In this document: in pieces, positions 26,120 through 34,544 of the stretch | Layout: every line of letters starts with the position of its first letter | Position numbering within the stretch: the first letter of the stretch is position 1 | Source: Paenibacillus camelliae | GTDB lineage: Bacteria > Bacillota > Bacilli > Paenibacillales > Paenibacillaceae | DNA length: 64,000 nucleotides | Reading direction: 5' to 3' | Assembly: GCF_023715345.1 (NCBI RefSeq) | Contig: NZ_JAMBNY010000002.1 | Coordinates: forward strand, 186,001-250,000 | The notes under the pieces: generated by a model | Databases searched by the model: none | What the model was told of the DNA's origin: nothing | The model's input: the letters and a program-made list of their open reading frames with translations, nothing else | Translations under genes and position numbers: made by a program

Positions 26120-27598
26120 TTATAATATGATTGCAATTAGACCACCAGAGCCTTCATTTATAATTCGGCCAAGTGTTTCCTGTAGCTTGTAGCGTGCATT
26201 GTCAGGCATCATCGCAATTTTGCCTTGGATGCCTTCTCTTACGATGTTATGCAGCGAACGTCCGAATATATCAGACTCCCAAATCTTAATTGGATCGTTC
26301 TCGAAGTCCTGCATTAAGTAGCGCACTAGCTCTTCACTTTGCTTCTCAGTACCGATGATCGGTGCAAATTCTGATTCAACATCAACTCTAATCATATGGA
26401 TTGACGGAGCTGTTGCCTTCAATCTTACACCAAAGCGTGAGCCTTGACGAATTAGCTCAGGTTCATCCAGCGCCATCTCTGCAAGAGAAGGTGCTGCTAT
26501 GCCGTAGCCTGTCGTTTTAACCATCTCAAGCGCCTCAGCAAAGCGATCATATTCCTTCTTCGCATGTGCAAATTCCTGCATCAGTGCTAGCAGATGGTCT
26601 TTGCCGCGAATCTCAACACCGACCACTTCCATAAGAATTTGATCGTATAGCTCATCAGGAGCGTACAGATCAATTTCAGCTACACCCTGACCCATATCCA
26701 TACCGCTCAAGCCTGCACGACTAATGAACTCGTACTCCATGAATTGACCGACAACACGATCTACATCGCGTAATCTGCGAATATCCTTCACTGTGTCACG
26801 GACACAATTCTCAAAGTTCGTACGAAGCCAATGCTGCTCGTTTAATACCATAACCCAGCTAGGTAAGTTAACATTTACTTCGTGTACTGGGAATTCATAC
26901 AGCACCTCACGTAAAACAGCTAAGCCCTCTTCTTCGTTCATCGTCGCAACGCTTAAGGCGATAACCGGAATATCGTACTTTTCTTGAAGTTCATCTCGTA
27001 ACGCTAATGTTTCTTCACTGCGAGGCTTAGTAGAGTTCACGATCAGCACGAAAGGCTTACCGACCTCTTTAAGCTCTTCAATGACACGTTCTTCAGCTTC
27101 CACGTACGAGCTGCGAGGGATCTCAGCTATGGTGCCATCGGTTGTAACTACAACACCTAACGTGGAATGCTCTTGAATCACTTTACGGGTCCCAATCTCT
27201 GCAGCTTCCTGAAACGGGATCGCCTCGTCAAACCACGGTGTAGTAATCATACGCGGACCGTTTTCATCCTCATAGCCCTTTGCCCCGTCTACAGCGTAAC
27301 CTACGCAGTCAACAAGCCTTACATTTACCTCAAGTCCCTCGGAAACTCTTAGTTGTACCGCTTGATTAGGTACAAACTTCGGTTCAGTCGTCATAATTGT
27401 TTTTCCTGCGGCGCTTTGCGGCAGCTCATCAACAGCTCGGACACGCTCAGACTCTACTGGAATGTTGGGAAGTACCACAGTCTCCATAAATCGTTTAATG
27501 AAGGTTGATTTGCCCGTACGGACTGCACCGACTACTCCGAGGTAAATATCCCCGCCAGTTCTTTCGGCAATGTCCTTGAAAATATCTACTTTATTCAC
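26120..27598 (-). CDS. spoIVA: Stage IV sporulation protein A, coat-assembly ATPase
   Basis: SpoIVA polymerises on the outer forespore membrane using ATP and forms the platform of the spore coat. The Walker A loop is GVVGAVRTGKSTFI near residue 25, with the sensor MMTTEPKF region and NSTKPRSEET further on; the C-terminal membrane-binding end LGRIINEGSGGLIAIIL is intact. I start at the GTG at 27598, preceded by GGGAGGGGAT, which gives 492 residues, the same as B. subtilis. The open frame runs 77 codons further upstream through the promoter region. Confidence 0.96.
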   Translation of the reverse strand: MNKVDIFKDIAERTGGDIYLGVVGAVRTGKSTFIKRFMETVVLPNIPVESERVRAVDELPQSAAGKTIMTTEPKFVPNQAVQLRVSEGLEVNVRLVDCVGYAVDGAKGYEDENGPRMITTPWFDEAIPFQEAAEIGTRKVIQEHSTLGVVVTTDGTIAEIPRSSYVEAEERVIEELKEVGKPFVLIVNSTKPRSEETLALRDELQEKYDIPVIALSVATMNEEEGLAVLREVLYEFPVHEVNVNLPSWVMVLNEQHWLRTNFENCVRDTVKDIRRLRDVDRVVGQFMEYEFISRAGLSGMDMGQGVAEIDLYAPDELYDQILMEVVGVEIRGKDHLLALMQEFAHAKKEYDRFAEALEMVKTTGYGIAAPSLAEMALDEPELIRQGSRFGVRLKATAPSIHMIRVDVESEFAPIIGTEKQSEELVRYLMQDFENDPIKIWESDIFGRSLHNIVREGIQGKIAMMPDNARYKLQETLGRIINEGSGGLIAIIL

Positions 27599-27697
27599 TG
27601 AATATCCCCTCCCAATTGATTTTCCGGTTCGCCGCCATCCACCGGACAAAAGGGCAGGCCAGCGACGCAACTCGTACATACTTATTGGACTTGTAAT

Positions 27698-27725
27698 ATC
27701 ATATGTTTGCTTTGTCCAAATATTC
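27698..27725 (-). promoter_or_regulatory. Candidate sigma-E promoter of spoIVA
   Basis: Minus-strand GAATATT and CATATGAT separated by 13 bases resemble the mother-cell sigma-E consensus (KMATATT, CATACAHT). spoIVA is a sigma-E gene in B. subtilis. The leader would be about 90 bases. Confidence 0.45.
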
Positions 27726-27937
27726 CGATAGCATACAATTTTTCTCACTGCTCCGCTATCTCTCTTCCAAGACTGAAATATATGTATCACTCTATCGTTA
27801 TATTCATAGTTGCTTATGTTTATGACCAATTGTAGAATGTGCTGAATACATGAAAACGTAAAAAGGCTTGCTATTGGGTGGTTAAATGCTCAACCAAACA
27901 AAAGAAAGCCTTGTAGATGTGGTTCAAAAATCTCAAC

Positions 27938-28077
27938 TTTGATCACGAAGTGACACTGAGGGTTGCTCGACGGCGAAGCTTGAATTCAGCCGAGTCTTCC
28001 GGTGCTCACGTACTATTGCGTACGCTGCGCTCCTCAATCTCTAGCTTCATTCGATCTTCTTGGTGCTGAAAGTCGAG
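27938..28077. repeat. 140-bp intergenic repeat, copy 1
   Basis: Starts CTTTGATCACGAAGTG and ends GGTGCTGAAAG. It is over 90 per cent identical to copy 2 at 28120-28260. Internal inverted repeats (CGTAC...GTACG; CTCGGC...GCCG) suggest a folded RNA or a mobile repeat. The ends with flanks form an imperfect inverted repeat: AAAAATCTCAACTTT left and AAAGTCGAGTTTTT right. No coding sequence. Confidence 0.85.
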
Positions 28078-28119
28078 TTTTTGAACTTTTATTTAAAGTT
28101 GTAGTTATAAAAGCACACC

Positions 28120-28260
28120 TTTGATCACGATGTGATACTGAAGGTGGCTCGACGGCGAAGCTTGAATTCAGCCGAGTCTTCCGGTGCTCACGTACCTATT
28201 GCGTACGCTGCGCTCCTCAATCTCTAGCTTCATTCGATCTCCTTGGTGCTGAAAGCTGAG
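28120..28260. repeat. 140-bp intergenic repeat, copy 2
   Basis: Direct copy of 27938-28077 with one extra base (CGTACCTATTGCGTACG instead of CGTACTATTGCGTACG) and a few substitutions near the left end. It ends nine bases before the stop codon of the lipoprotein gene, so it may also work as the 3' end of that transcript. Confidence 0.85.
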
Positions 28261-28269
28261 TAGACTGAA

Positions 28270-29001
28270 TTATTCGTATGGTACAGGCTCATCGTTATGC
28301 AGCTTGTACTTGGCTGACTTCACCGGCACGTAATCACTGTACATGACAAGCAGCTCGCGTAGGTCGTTTTCATCGGTAAGCTCATAATCAGGATGCTGCA
28401 TCATCATTTGATAAATATCGCTAGCATAATTAATATAGACCGTGCCGCTTTCGCCGAGCAGCAGCTCAGATATGCTGCCTGAGTAGATGCTGTGAAGCTG
28501 CGGAGCCTTCATATCCAATGCTCCGTAATCTATAGCGTAGAAGCCGTCATAGACTTGATCAGCTGCGGGTAGCACACCATTGTTACTCTTATAAGCATCC
28601 ACCTGTCGCTGTACATCGATTATTTTTTGGATCAAGTAAATGCTTTGTGCCTTGACTGTAGGCTTTGTATCCTCATTAAGAATTAAGAAATAATAATTCC
28701 CGCCGCCCTCGAACGAAGAGCTTGGCAATACTTCTACATATCCTTCCTGCTTCAACATATCAAAGTTGACACGGAACTTTTCATAACGATCTACAGTCGA
28801 ATCGCTATTATGAATCGGCAAAATACCTTTGTCAGTCATATATTGATCCACTGCCGCCTGTACATTGCGCATTGATTCCTTCGAGACTATGGTTGTCGAA
28901 GAGGAATCTGTTTGCGGATACAAACAGCCTGATAATAATAAGGCGATAAGTGTAGCAGTAAATGAAAGCTTAATTTTATTCATATTGTAATGCTTCGTCA
29001 T
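28270..29001 (-). CDS. yphF: Lipoprotein (YphF-like)
   Basis: A 243-residue predicted lipoprotein: signal peptide at residues 8-25 and lipobox LLSGC, then CLYPQTDSS. The mature part is helical with two similar segments (SMRNVQAAVDQYMTDKGILP and a later QRQVDAYKSNNGVLP) that look like an internal duplication. The family is uncharacterised. In B. subtilis yphF, a lipoprotein of similar length, lies next to spoIVA, so the symbol rests on synteny and the CLYP start of the mature protein. Two ferredoxin genes precede it. Confidence 0.75.
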   Translation of the reverse strand: MTKHYNMNKIKLSFTATLIALLLSGCLYPQTDSSSTTIVSKESMRNVQAAVDQYMTDKGILPIHNSDSTVDRYEKFRVNFDMLKQEGYVEVLPSSSFEGGGNYYFLILNEDTKPTVKAQSIYLIQKIIDVQRQVDAYKSNNGVLPAADQVYDGFYAIDYGALDMKAPQLHSIYSGSISELLLGESGTVYINYASDIYQMMMQHPDYELTDENDLRELLVMYSDYVPVKSAKYKLHNDEPVPYE

Positions 29002-29016
29002 GTATCTAGAACTCTC

Positions 29017-29364
29017 CTACCATAAAGTGTCCTCCTCCTGCCGCTGTGCCAGCTGCTTGGCAATCGCAGCTCGAAGCGGATCAGGTGGAAGCTGTATTAC
29101 CACTTGTCCTTCCTGCAAGACTGTCTGACAAGCCAAGCGAGTTCCCGTTTGCTCTAGCCCAGACAGCTTTCGTCGTTCATTCTCCTTCATAGGTGCGAGA
29201 CCCGTCCAATCTTCGATATGAACCTTACACATAAAGCACGAGGCATTACCACCGCAACGAGTTACTATTGCGACGCCTGCTCTTCTCGCAGCCTGTAGCA
29301 CTGTTGTCCCTGAGCGGACCTTTACTTTACGAGCAAGCGGCTCAAACGTTACTTGTACGTCCAT
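29017..29364 (-). CDS. 2Fe-2S ferredoxin, CGG-type
   Basis: A 115-residue 2Fe-2S ferredoxin-fold protein. Cluster cysteines: RCGGNASCFMC (C-x5-C-x2-C) near residue 37 and a fourth in RLACQTV. The spacing is that of Isc/adrenodoxin-type clusters. It probably carries electrons in the cytoplasm; no partner is evident. I start at ATG 29364, seven bases after GGGGGTG. It lies 20 bases after another, plant-type ferredoxin gene. Confidence 0.85.
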   Translation of the reverse strand: MDVQVTFEPLARKVKVRSGTTVLQAARRAGVAIVTRCGGNASCFMCKVHIEDWTGLAPMKENERRKLSGLEQTGTRLACQTVLQEGQVVIQLPPDPLRAAIAKQLAQRQEEDTLW

Positions 29365-29384
29365 TGGGAGCACCCCCGTATCAC

Positions 29385-29681
29385 TTAAAAATATGTTTTA
29401 TTTTTGGCTACAATCTTTGCGTCACTGCTGTTTATGACGGCCTGACAGCCTAAACGGTAGCCTTCATCAAATTCTTCAGGCTCCAATCGATCCCATTCTT
29501 CATCCGTAATTTCTTCTAAATATTGCGCGCCCTCAACAATGAGACAGCGACATCTTGCACATGTTCCTCTTGTGCAAGAAAAGCTCCAGTCCACATTATG
29601 CTTGATCGCATGATCTAGCAAAGTTAATCCTTCTTCTGCTTCTACTTTTTTGGTGATCGTCCGACCAGTTAATTCAATCAT
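29385..29681 (-). CDS. 2Fe-2S ferredoxin, plant type
   Basis: A 98-residue 2Fe-2S ferredoxin. The cluster site is SCTRGTCARC (C36-x4-C41-x2-C44), with the fourth cysteine in YRLGCQAV. The acidic stretch DEEWDRLEPEEFDEG precedes it. Not present in this position in B. subtilis; the pairing with the second ferredoxin suggests a shared redox partner. The start ATG follows AGGAGCGG. Confidence 0.87.
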   Translation of the reverse strand: MIELTGRTITKKVEAEEGLTLLDHAIKHNVDWSFSCTRGTCARCRCLIVEGAQYLEEITDEEWDRLEPEEFDEGYRLGCQAVINSSDAKIVAKNKTYF

Positions 29682-29707
29682 ATTTTACCGCTCCTAATCG
29701 TTATGCC

Positions 29708-29893
29708 TTATATTATTGAGATGACTCCGAGAAAAAAACCGATAATTAAGCTGAAAAATGCAATTGTTGAAAGCACAAATTTAATTACACCCTTTGTCTT
29801 ATAGCGCGCAAACGTAATTAAAAATGCGGCAAGTGCCATAAGACCAATGCCAATAAGTGAAACCCACATCTTTGTCATCGGATCCATAAACAT
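29708..29893 (-). CDS. yphE: DUF2768 small membrane protein (YphE-like)
   Basis: A 61-residue protein with two membrane helices (about 10-29 and 37-60) and a short RYKTKG loop. It matches the DUF2768 family, which in Bacillus is YphE, between gpsA and yphF near spoIVA. Position is equivalent here. Function unknown, possibly linked to sporulation. AGGGGAATT precedes the ATG; ATG two codons later is an alternative start. Confidence 0.72.
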   Translation of the reverse strand: MFMDPMTKMWVSLIGIGLMALAAFLITFARYKTKGVIKFVLSTIAFFSLIIGFFLGVISII

Positions 29894-29970
29894 AATTCCC
29901 CTATCCTAAATATGTATGTAAACGTTAATCGTTTCTATTATAGCATCACTCTAGTAATGTGACAAAGCTT

Positions 29971-30080
29971 GTCGGCGCTCCGTAGATAGTATCCAATTAC
30001 TGTTGTCAGCGCTCCGTACATAGTGAGGCTTCAATTGCTGTTGTCAGCGCTCCGTAAAGGTGTTGTTTCAATTGCTGTTG
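29971..30080. repeat. Three tandem ~36-bp repeats
   Basis: The motif GTCRGCGCTCCGTA occurs at 29971, 30005 and 30043, each copy followed by CAATTRCTGTT. Unit lengths are 34 and 38 bases, so the spacing drifts. There is no coding sequence. This is not a CRISPR: the spacers are related to each other and too short. Confidence 0.8.
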
Positions 30081-30083
30081 TTC

Positions 30084-30120
30084 CCAGATTTCTTAAAGTA
30101 TTTTATTGGTAGAAATCTGG
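30084..30120. repeat. Perfect 10-bp inverted repeat
   Basis: CCAGATTTCT and AGAAATCTGG around a 17-base AT-rich loop, just after the tandem repeats. No U-tract follows on either strand, so it is not a typical terminator. Confidence 0.7.
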
Positions 30121-30157
30121 AAACAAAGGCAACCGCTTCGCTTTTACACTAACACCT

Positions 30158-30296
30158 TTACTCCGCTGGGGCTCTTTGCGGGCGTCGCTACGCGAGCTTG
30201 CCTCATTATTACTCGCTAGAGTGTTTGTGGGGGGTGCTTCGTTGTGAAACCTTACCATTACTCCATTGGAGCTCTTTGTGGGCGGTTGCTACGCGG
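30158..30296. repeat. Pair of ~38-bp direct repeats
   Basis: TTACTCCGCTGGGGCTCTTTGCGGGCGTCGCTACGCG (split here for reading as TTACTCC, GGGGCTCTTTG and GCTACGCG) at 30158-30194 recurs with seven or so changes at 30258-30296. The composition is much more GC-rich than surrounding intergenic DNA. Noncoding, origin unknown. Confidence 0.65.
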
Positions 30297-30334
30297 GGTT
30301 CGACTCGCTATTACTTCGCCGCACAACAAAAACA

Positions 30335-30370
30335 AACAAGCGCTGAGGAAGCTTATCCTCACCGCTTGTT
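30335..30370 (-). terminator. Terminator after spoVIF
   Basis: AACAAGCG pairs with CGCTTGTT and TGAGGA with TCCTCA, making a long stem; TGTTTTTGTTG follows on the minus strand. It starts about 30 bases after the spoVIF stop codon. Confidence 0.75.
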
Positions 30371-30401
30371 ATGATTATTTCATATCATATTGTTGCTGAA
30401 C

Positions 30402-30674
30402 TTATTTCATCATTATCTTCATTAGCGATTCAAGGTTGGAGGTTTTCACTCCACTTGATTGGATCGTATGAGCAATCTCATTGATCTTCGCATCTGTCAG
30501 CTTAATATTTGCCATCGTGGCTACACGTTTAATTAGCTTTCTTAGCTCAACGTCGTTCTCTAGCGTGTCGGGTTGTACGGTGCTGGCCACTTTGCTTACT
30601 GATGTCGTTGAAATATTTTTTCCTGTTTTCCGTTTAATCGCGCCTAGCACATCTTTCGATAAATCCTTTGACAT
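30402..30674 (-). CDS. spoVIF: Stage VI sporulation protein F
   Basis: A 90-residue protein of the SpoVIF (YjcC) family, a late mother-cell sporulation protein that affects coat assembly through GerE in B. subtilis. The pattern is basic N-terminus (SKDLSKDVLGAIKRKTGKNIS), ELRKLIKRVATMAN in the middle and a helical C-terminus. I start at ATG 30674 because TGGAGGAGGTAAG precedes it. In B. subtilis the gene lies elsewhere, so its place beside gpsA is a lineage difference. Confidence 0.82.
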   Translation of the reverse strand: MSKDLSKDVLGAIKRKTGKNISTTSVSKVASTVQPDTLENDVELRKLIKRVATMANIKLTDAKINEIAHTIQSSGVKTSNLESLMKIMMK

Positions 30675-30753
30675 ATTCTTACCTCCTCCACTTCGCACAT
30701 TTCTGTACATCATATGTGGAGATAAGCTATCTGGTTACGAAAAATACTTTGGC

Positions 30754-31779
30754 CTACGAATTCATCTCGTTCGTTTTCATCCGTCCCATTAATGCTTCAA
30801 TAGAACGATCGATTGGCTGGTCACTAAACAACACCTCATACAATTGCTCCGTAATCGGCATCTCTATGTCGTATTTCTTTGCAAGATGGTAAGCGGCCCG
30901 TGTCGTTTTTACCCCTTCCACGACCATACCCATTCGCTCCAGTACAACTTGAAGTGGTGTACCATCGGCAAGCATATATCCTGCACGCCAGTTACGGCTA
31001 TGCTGACTTGTAGCTGTGACGACAAGATCTCCGACTCCTGCTAATCCTATAAAGGTCAGTGGGTTTGCACCCATTGCTACGCCGAGGCGTGAAATTTCAG
31101 CAAGCCCTCTCGTAAGCAATGCTGCCTTGGCGTTGTCGCCAAGCTGCAAGCCATTCACAAGCCCAGCAGCTAGCGCGATAATATTTTTTAGCGCCCCTGC
31201 CACTTCGATCCCTACGACGTCTGTATTCGTGTATACGCGGAATGAAGAATTCATAAACGCCTCTTGAGCTTTCTCAGCGATCTCATCCTTCTCCGATGCT
31301 ACCACCACCGTCGTAGGCAGCTTTAGAATGACCTCCTCAGCATGTGAAGGGCCAGAGATGACTGCTATTTCGTCCTGTGGACGACCTAGCTCCTCGGCTA
31401 ACACAACAGACATACGCTTCAAAGTCTCAGGCTCGAAGCCCTTCGTTGCATGAACGATAATACTCGATGGATCAATATAAGGAGCAGCAGCCTCTGCCAC
31501 TGAGCGCATCGCACTTGATGGCGCAACAAATAGTGTGATGCTAGCGCCCTCTAAAGCTTGTCTCATATCCGTTGTTGCAGTGATGTTGGGTGGAAGCACT
31601 CGATTGGGCAAATATTTTTCATTATGATGCTGCGTAGTGATCTCTTTCGCTTGAGCCTCCGTACGCGTCCACATTGTCACTTCGAATTGATTACACGCTA
31701 GTACATAAGCAAGTGCTGTTCCCCAGCTCCCTGCTACAAGTACAGCTGCCTTCTTGTTTAATGTAGATTCAGTGCCCAT
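30754..31779 (-). CDS. gpsA: Glycerol-3-phosphate dehydrogenase (NAD(P)+)
   Basis: GpsA reduces dihydroxyacetone phosphate to sn-glycerol 3-phosphate for phospholipid synthesis. Conserved parts: LFVAPSSAMRS, HATKGFEPET, VISGPSHAEEV, and the catalytic region EVAGALKNIIALAAGLVNGLQLGDNAKAAL (spread over about 30 residues). The nucleotide loop reads VLVAGSWGTALA, where the family has GAGSWGTALA: the first glycine of GxGxxG is valine. 341 residues. It precedes plsY by reading order der-plsY-gpsA. Confidence 0.93.
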   Translation of the reverse strand: MGTESTLNKKAAVLVAGSWGTALAYVLACNQFEVTMWTRTEAQAKEITTQHHNEKYLPNRVLPPNITATTDMRQALEGASITLFVAPSSAMRSVAEAAAPYIDPSSIIVHATKGFEPETLKRMSVVLAEELGRPQDEIAVISGPSHAEEVILKLPTTVVVASEKDEIAEKAQEAFMNSSFRVYTNTDVVGIEVAGALKNIIALAAGLVNGLQLGDNAKAALLTRGLAEISRLGVAMGANPLTFIGLAGVGDLVVTATSQHSRNWRAGYMLADGTPLQVVLERMGMVVEGVKTTRAAYHLAKKYDIEMPITEQLYEVLFSDQPIDRSIEALMGRMKTNEMNS

Positions 31780-31781
31780 AA

Positions 31782-32399
31782 TTAAGCCCCTTTCTTGCTG
31801 CCTAGCTTATTCTCTGTCCCATTCCACAGCTTAACGATGTTTGAGCGATGACGTATAAAGGCGAAAATACAAATAATAACAGTACCGATCACATTAGCCC
31901 AGCTATATTGGGTACCACCTTGTGTAAAATGGAAAATGGTAACGAAAATCGGTGTTAAAAACGTAAATATTAAAGATCCTAATGATACGTATCGCGTAAT
32001 AAAAATACTTGCAATCGCAATAATACCAGCGATTAAGGCAGGAATAAAAACAAGAACGGACAATACGCCAATCGCTGTTGCTATTCCTTTTCCACCTTTG
32101 AATTTAAACCAAATCGGCCAGTTATGGCCTACAATGGCCGCTAAGCCACATGCAACAGGAAGCCATTCAAGGTCTGATAAGGCGCGTGCAAGCACAACGC
32201 CTCCCATTCCTTTCAGCAAATCCAATGCAAGCACTGCAATAGCTGGACCAATTCCTAGTACACGCAGAGTGTTCGTGGCACCAGCATTACCACTACCGTG
32301 ATTCCGTATATCAATGCCTTTAAACAGTTTCGCAATAACGATACTAAAGGTAATTGAACCTACCAAGTAACTTATGACTATCGCTACAAATGGTAACAA
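31782..32399 (-). CDS. plsY: Acyl-phosphate:glycerol-3-phosphate acyltransferase
   Basis: PlsY is a membrane enzyme that acylates glycerol 3-phosphate using acyl-phosphate, the first step of phosphatidic acid synthesis. Motifs: GSGNAGATNTLR (motif 1), GHNWPIWFKFKGGKGIAT (motif 2), with five or more membrane helices. 205 residues. It sits next to gpsA, which makes its substrate. Confidence 0.95.
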   Translation of the reverse strand: MLPFVAIVISYLVGSITFSIVIAKLFKGIDIRNHGSGNAGATNTLRVLGIGPAIAVLALDLLKGMGGVVLARALSDLEWLPVACGLAAIVGHNWPIWFKFKGGKGIATAIGVLSVLVFIPALIAGIIAIASIFITRYVSLGSLIFTFLTPIFVTIFHFTQGGTQYSWANVIGTVIICIFAFIRHRSNIVKLWNGTENKLGSKKGA

Positions 32400-32410
32400 T
32401 ATGCTCTCCC

Positions 32411-33733
32411 CTAATCCTGATCAGATTTTTTTCGAGAATAGATGCGTACAGGTGTGCCTTCGAAGTCGAACGCTGCTCGAATTTTATTTTCCAAATAACG
32501 TTCATAGGAGAAATGCATCAATTCTGGATCATTTACAAAGCAAATAATGGTTGGAGGCTTTGTCGCCACCTGTGTAACATAATTAATACGCAATCGTTTA
32601 CCTTTATCTGTTGGCGCAGGATTAATGGCTACAGCATCAGACACGACCTCATTTAACAAATGAGTCGGAATGCGTAAGGCATGCTGCTCAGATACATGAT
32701 TGATGACTGGGATCAGTTTATGTAATCTTAGCTTTGTTTTAGCAGATAGGAATACGATCGGAGCATAAGTCATAAATAAAAATTGCTCACGAATGCTCGT
32801 TGAAAAATTCTGCATCGTTTTATCGTCTTTTTCAACAACATCCCATTTATTTACGACGAAGATTGAAGCTTTTCCAGCTTCATGAGCATAGCCCGCAATG
32901 TGCTTATCTTGCTCGATGATCCCTTCTTCACCATTAATAAGAACAAGCACGACATCCGCACGCTCAATTGCTTTCATAGCACGCATGACGCTGTATTTCT
33001 CTGTCGTTTCATATACTTTTCCGCGTTTTCTCATACCAGCGGTATCAATCAACACATACTTTTGTCCATCAACCTCAAATGGTGTGTCGATTGCATCACG
33101 AGTTGTTCCTGCAATGTTACTAACGATTACGCGGTCTTCTCCAAGCAGAGCATTAACTAACGATGATTTCCCTACATTCGGTCTACCGATTAAGGCAACC
33201 TTAATGACATCATCATCATATTCCTCTTCTTTTGGTGCTGGTAATAGTGCAGTAGCAGCTTCTAATAAATCACCTATTCCAAGACCATGAGCGCCAGATA
33301 TTGCAATCGGGTCACCGAAACCAAGTGCATAAAACTCATAAACCTCTTCCTGTCTATTTTCATTGTCCACCTTATTAACGGCCAATACGACAGGCTTTTT
33401 TGAACGATATAGCATTTGCGCTACTTCATCATCTGCGTGCGCAATCCCTACCTTCGCATCAACCATAAAAATAATAACATCAGCTTCTGCTATAGCGAGC
33501 TCAGCTTGCATTTTTACCGAGCGCATGATTTCATCATCGCCATCAATTTCAATTCCGCCTGTATCTATTATGCTGAATGGTATTCCGTTCCATTCCGCAG
33601 TTCCATATAAACGGTCTCTTGTTACCCCCGGTTTGTCCTCAACTATGGCAAGGCGATCACCAATAATGCGGTTGAAAATCGTAGATTTCCCGACATTTGG
33701 TCGACCGACAATTGCAATTACGGGTCTAGCCAT
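32411..33733 (-). CDS. der: Ribosome biogenesis GTPase Der (EngA)
   Basis: Der has two tandem GTPase domains and a KH-like C-terminus and is needed for 50S subunit maturation. First G domain: [26 protein letters not shown]; second: [38 protein letters not shown] start at ATG 33733 ([10 protein letters not shown]) because GGAGTGG precedes it; 440 residues matches the family. Confidence 0.96.
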   Translation of the reverse strand: MARPVIAIVGRPNVGKSTIFNRIIGDRLAIVEDKPGVTRDRLYGTAEWNGIPFSIIDTGGIEIDGDDEIMRSVKMQAELAIAEADVIIFMVDAKVGIAHADDEVAQMLYRSKKPVVLAVNKVDNENRQEEVYEFYALGFGDPIAISGAHGLGIGDLLEAATALLPAPKEEEYDDDVIKVALIGRPNVGKSSLVNALLGEDRVIVSNIAGTTRDAIDTPFEVDGQKYVLIDTAGMRKRGKVYETTEKYSVMRAMKAIERADVVLVLINGEEGIIEQDKHIAGYAHEAGKASIFVVNKWDVVEKDDKTMQNFSTSIREQFLFMTYAPIVFLSAKTKLRLHKLIPVINHVSEQHALRIPTHLLNEVVSDAVAINPAPTDKGKRLRINYVTQVATKPPTIICFVNDPELMHFSYERYLENKIRAAFDFEGTPVRIYSRKKSDQD

Positions 33734-33796
33734 ATGGATGTCCACTCCTCTAATCATACTTTCGTACTCCATCATAGCAAAAAAGTGTTCGATTGG

Positions 33797-34429
33797 CTAA
33801 CTTTTCATCTTTTTTCCTAATGATTGCACGACAGTTAACATTAATCTTCCTACTATCGTCCATACTGATTTGATCACAACTGTACATAACATGGATAATG
33901 AAACGTAATCCCACCAAAGCAAGCTACCTAGTGTTCCATTGTATTCTCCACGCTGCTGCCACATAAGCAAAGGCTCCGCGAGCGTCGCTCCCCAGAAGAG
34001 AATTAGCGCATAGGTAGAGTAGTGAAGCTGCAATAGCACAAGGAGCATCCCACTTACGAACGCAATATTAACTAATGTAATATTCGCACCAGCCCAAGGT
34101 GATATGGCCGTAAATGCTCGCAGCATCGTTAAGGATAAGGCAAGCACCATCGTATAAAGCGCGACCAGCTTTAGCTCAATTCTAGTATTCAATATTAGAG
34201 CGATGAACTGCAGCAAGCTAATCACAATAAACGAGGATGAAATAGTAAGCATACTATTGCTTATAAAAACATCAAAGCTCCAATTTATTAATTCTCCGAT
34301 CCATATGAGTATAACAATCGGTATAAGAATGACTAGCTTAATATGCCTTTCGATCCAGCGTTTCCAGCCTGTTGCAATCATAATTATGAGCATAACACAG
34401 CATAATGCAGTCCAATATCCTTCAACCAT
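33797..34429 (-). CDS. Polytopic membrane protein (YphA-like)
   Basis: About 210 residues with five to six predicted membrane helices and short loops. I do not recognise conserved motifs. In B. subtilis yphA (seaA), also a membrane protein of about 200 residues, occupies this place between ypfD and der, so this is probably its counterpart. The ATG at 34429 follows AGGGGTG by 6 bases. Confidence 0.6.
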   Translation of the reverse strand: MVEGYWTALCCVMLIIMIATGWKRWIERHIKLVILIPIVILIWIGELINWSFDVFISNSMLTISSSFIVISLLQFIALILNTRIELKLVALYTMVLALSLTMLRAFTAISPWAGANITLVNIAFVSGMLLVLLQLHYSTYALILFWGATLAEPLLMWQQRGEYNGTLGSLLWWDYVSLSMLCTVVIKSVWTIVGRLMLTVVQSLGKKMKS

Positions 34430-34488
34430 TGTGATCACCCCTACATAATATGCACGGTTCGAAGCACAATTATTGCTAAAGCAGCAAA

Positions 34489-34526
34489 AAGCCCCAACCT
34501 GGTCTTCATAAACCAGGCTGAGGCTT
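34489..34526 (-). terminator. Terminator after ypfD
   Basis: AAGCC...CCTGGT pairs with ACCAGG...GGCTT, followed by TTT on the minus strand, 18 bases past the ypfD stop codon. Confidence 0.75.
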
Positions 34527-34544
34527 CATCACATTAACATTCGC

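Noticed and set aside
26120..27829. 569-residue form of SpoIVA
   Set aside because: The extra 77 codons cross the likely sigma-E promoter and leader; the GTG at 27598 has a good ribosome site and gives the standard 492 residues.
27938..28260. Insertion sequence remnant with transposase
   Set aside because: No reading frame of transposase type in or around the repeats on either strand.
29971..30080. Possible CRISPR array (three similar repeats)
   Set aside because: Only three units, imperfect, with related and short spacers of uneven length, and no cas genes anywhere in the window.
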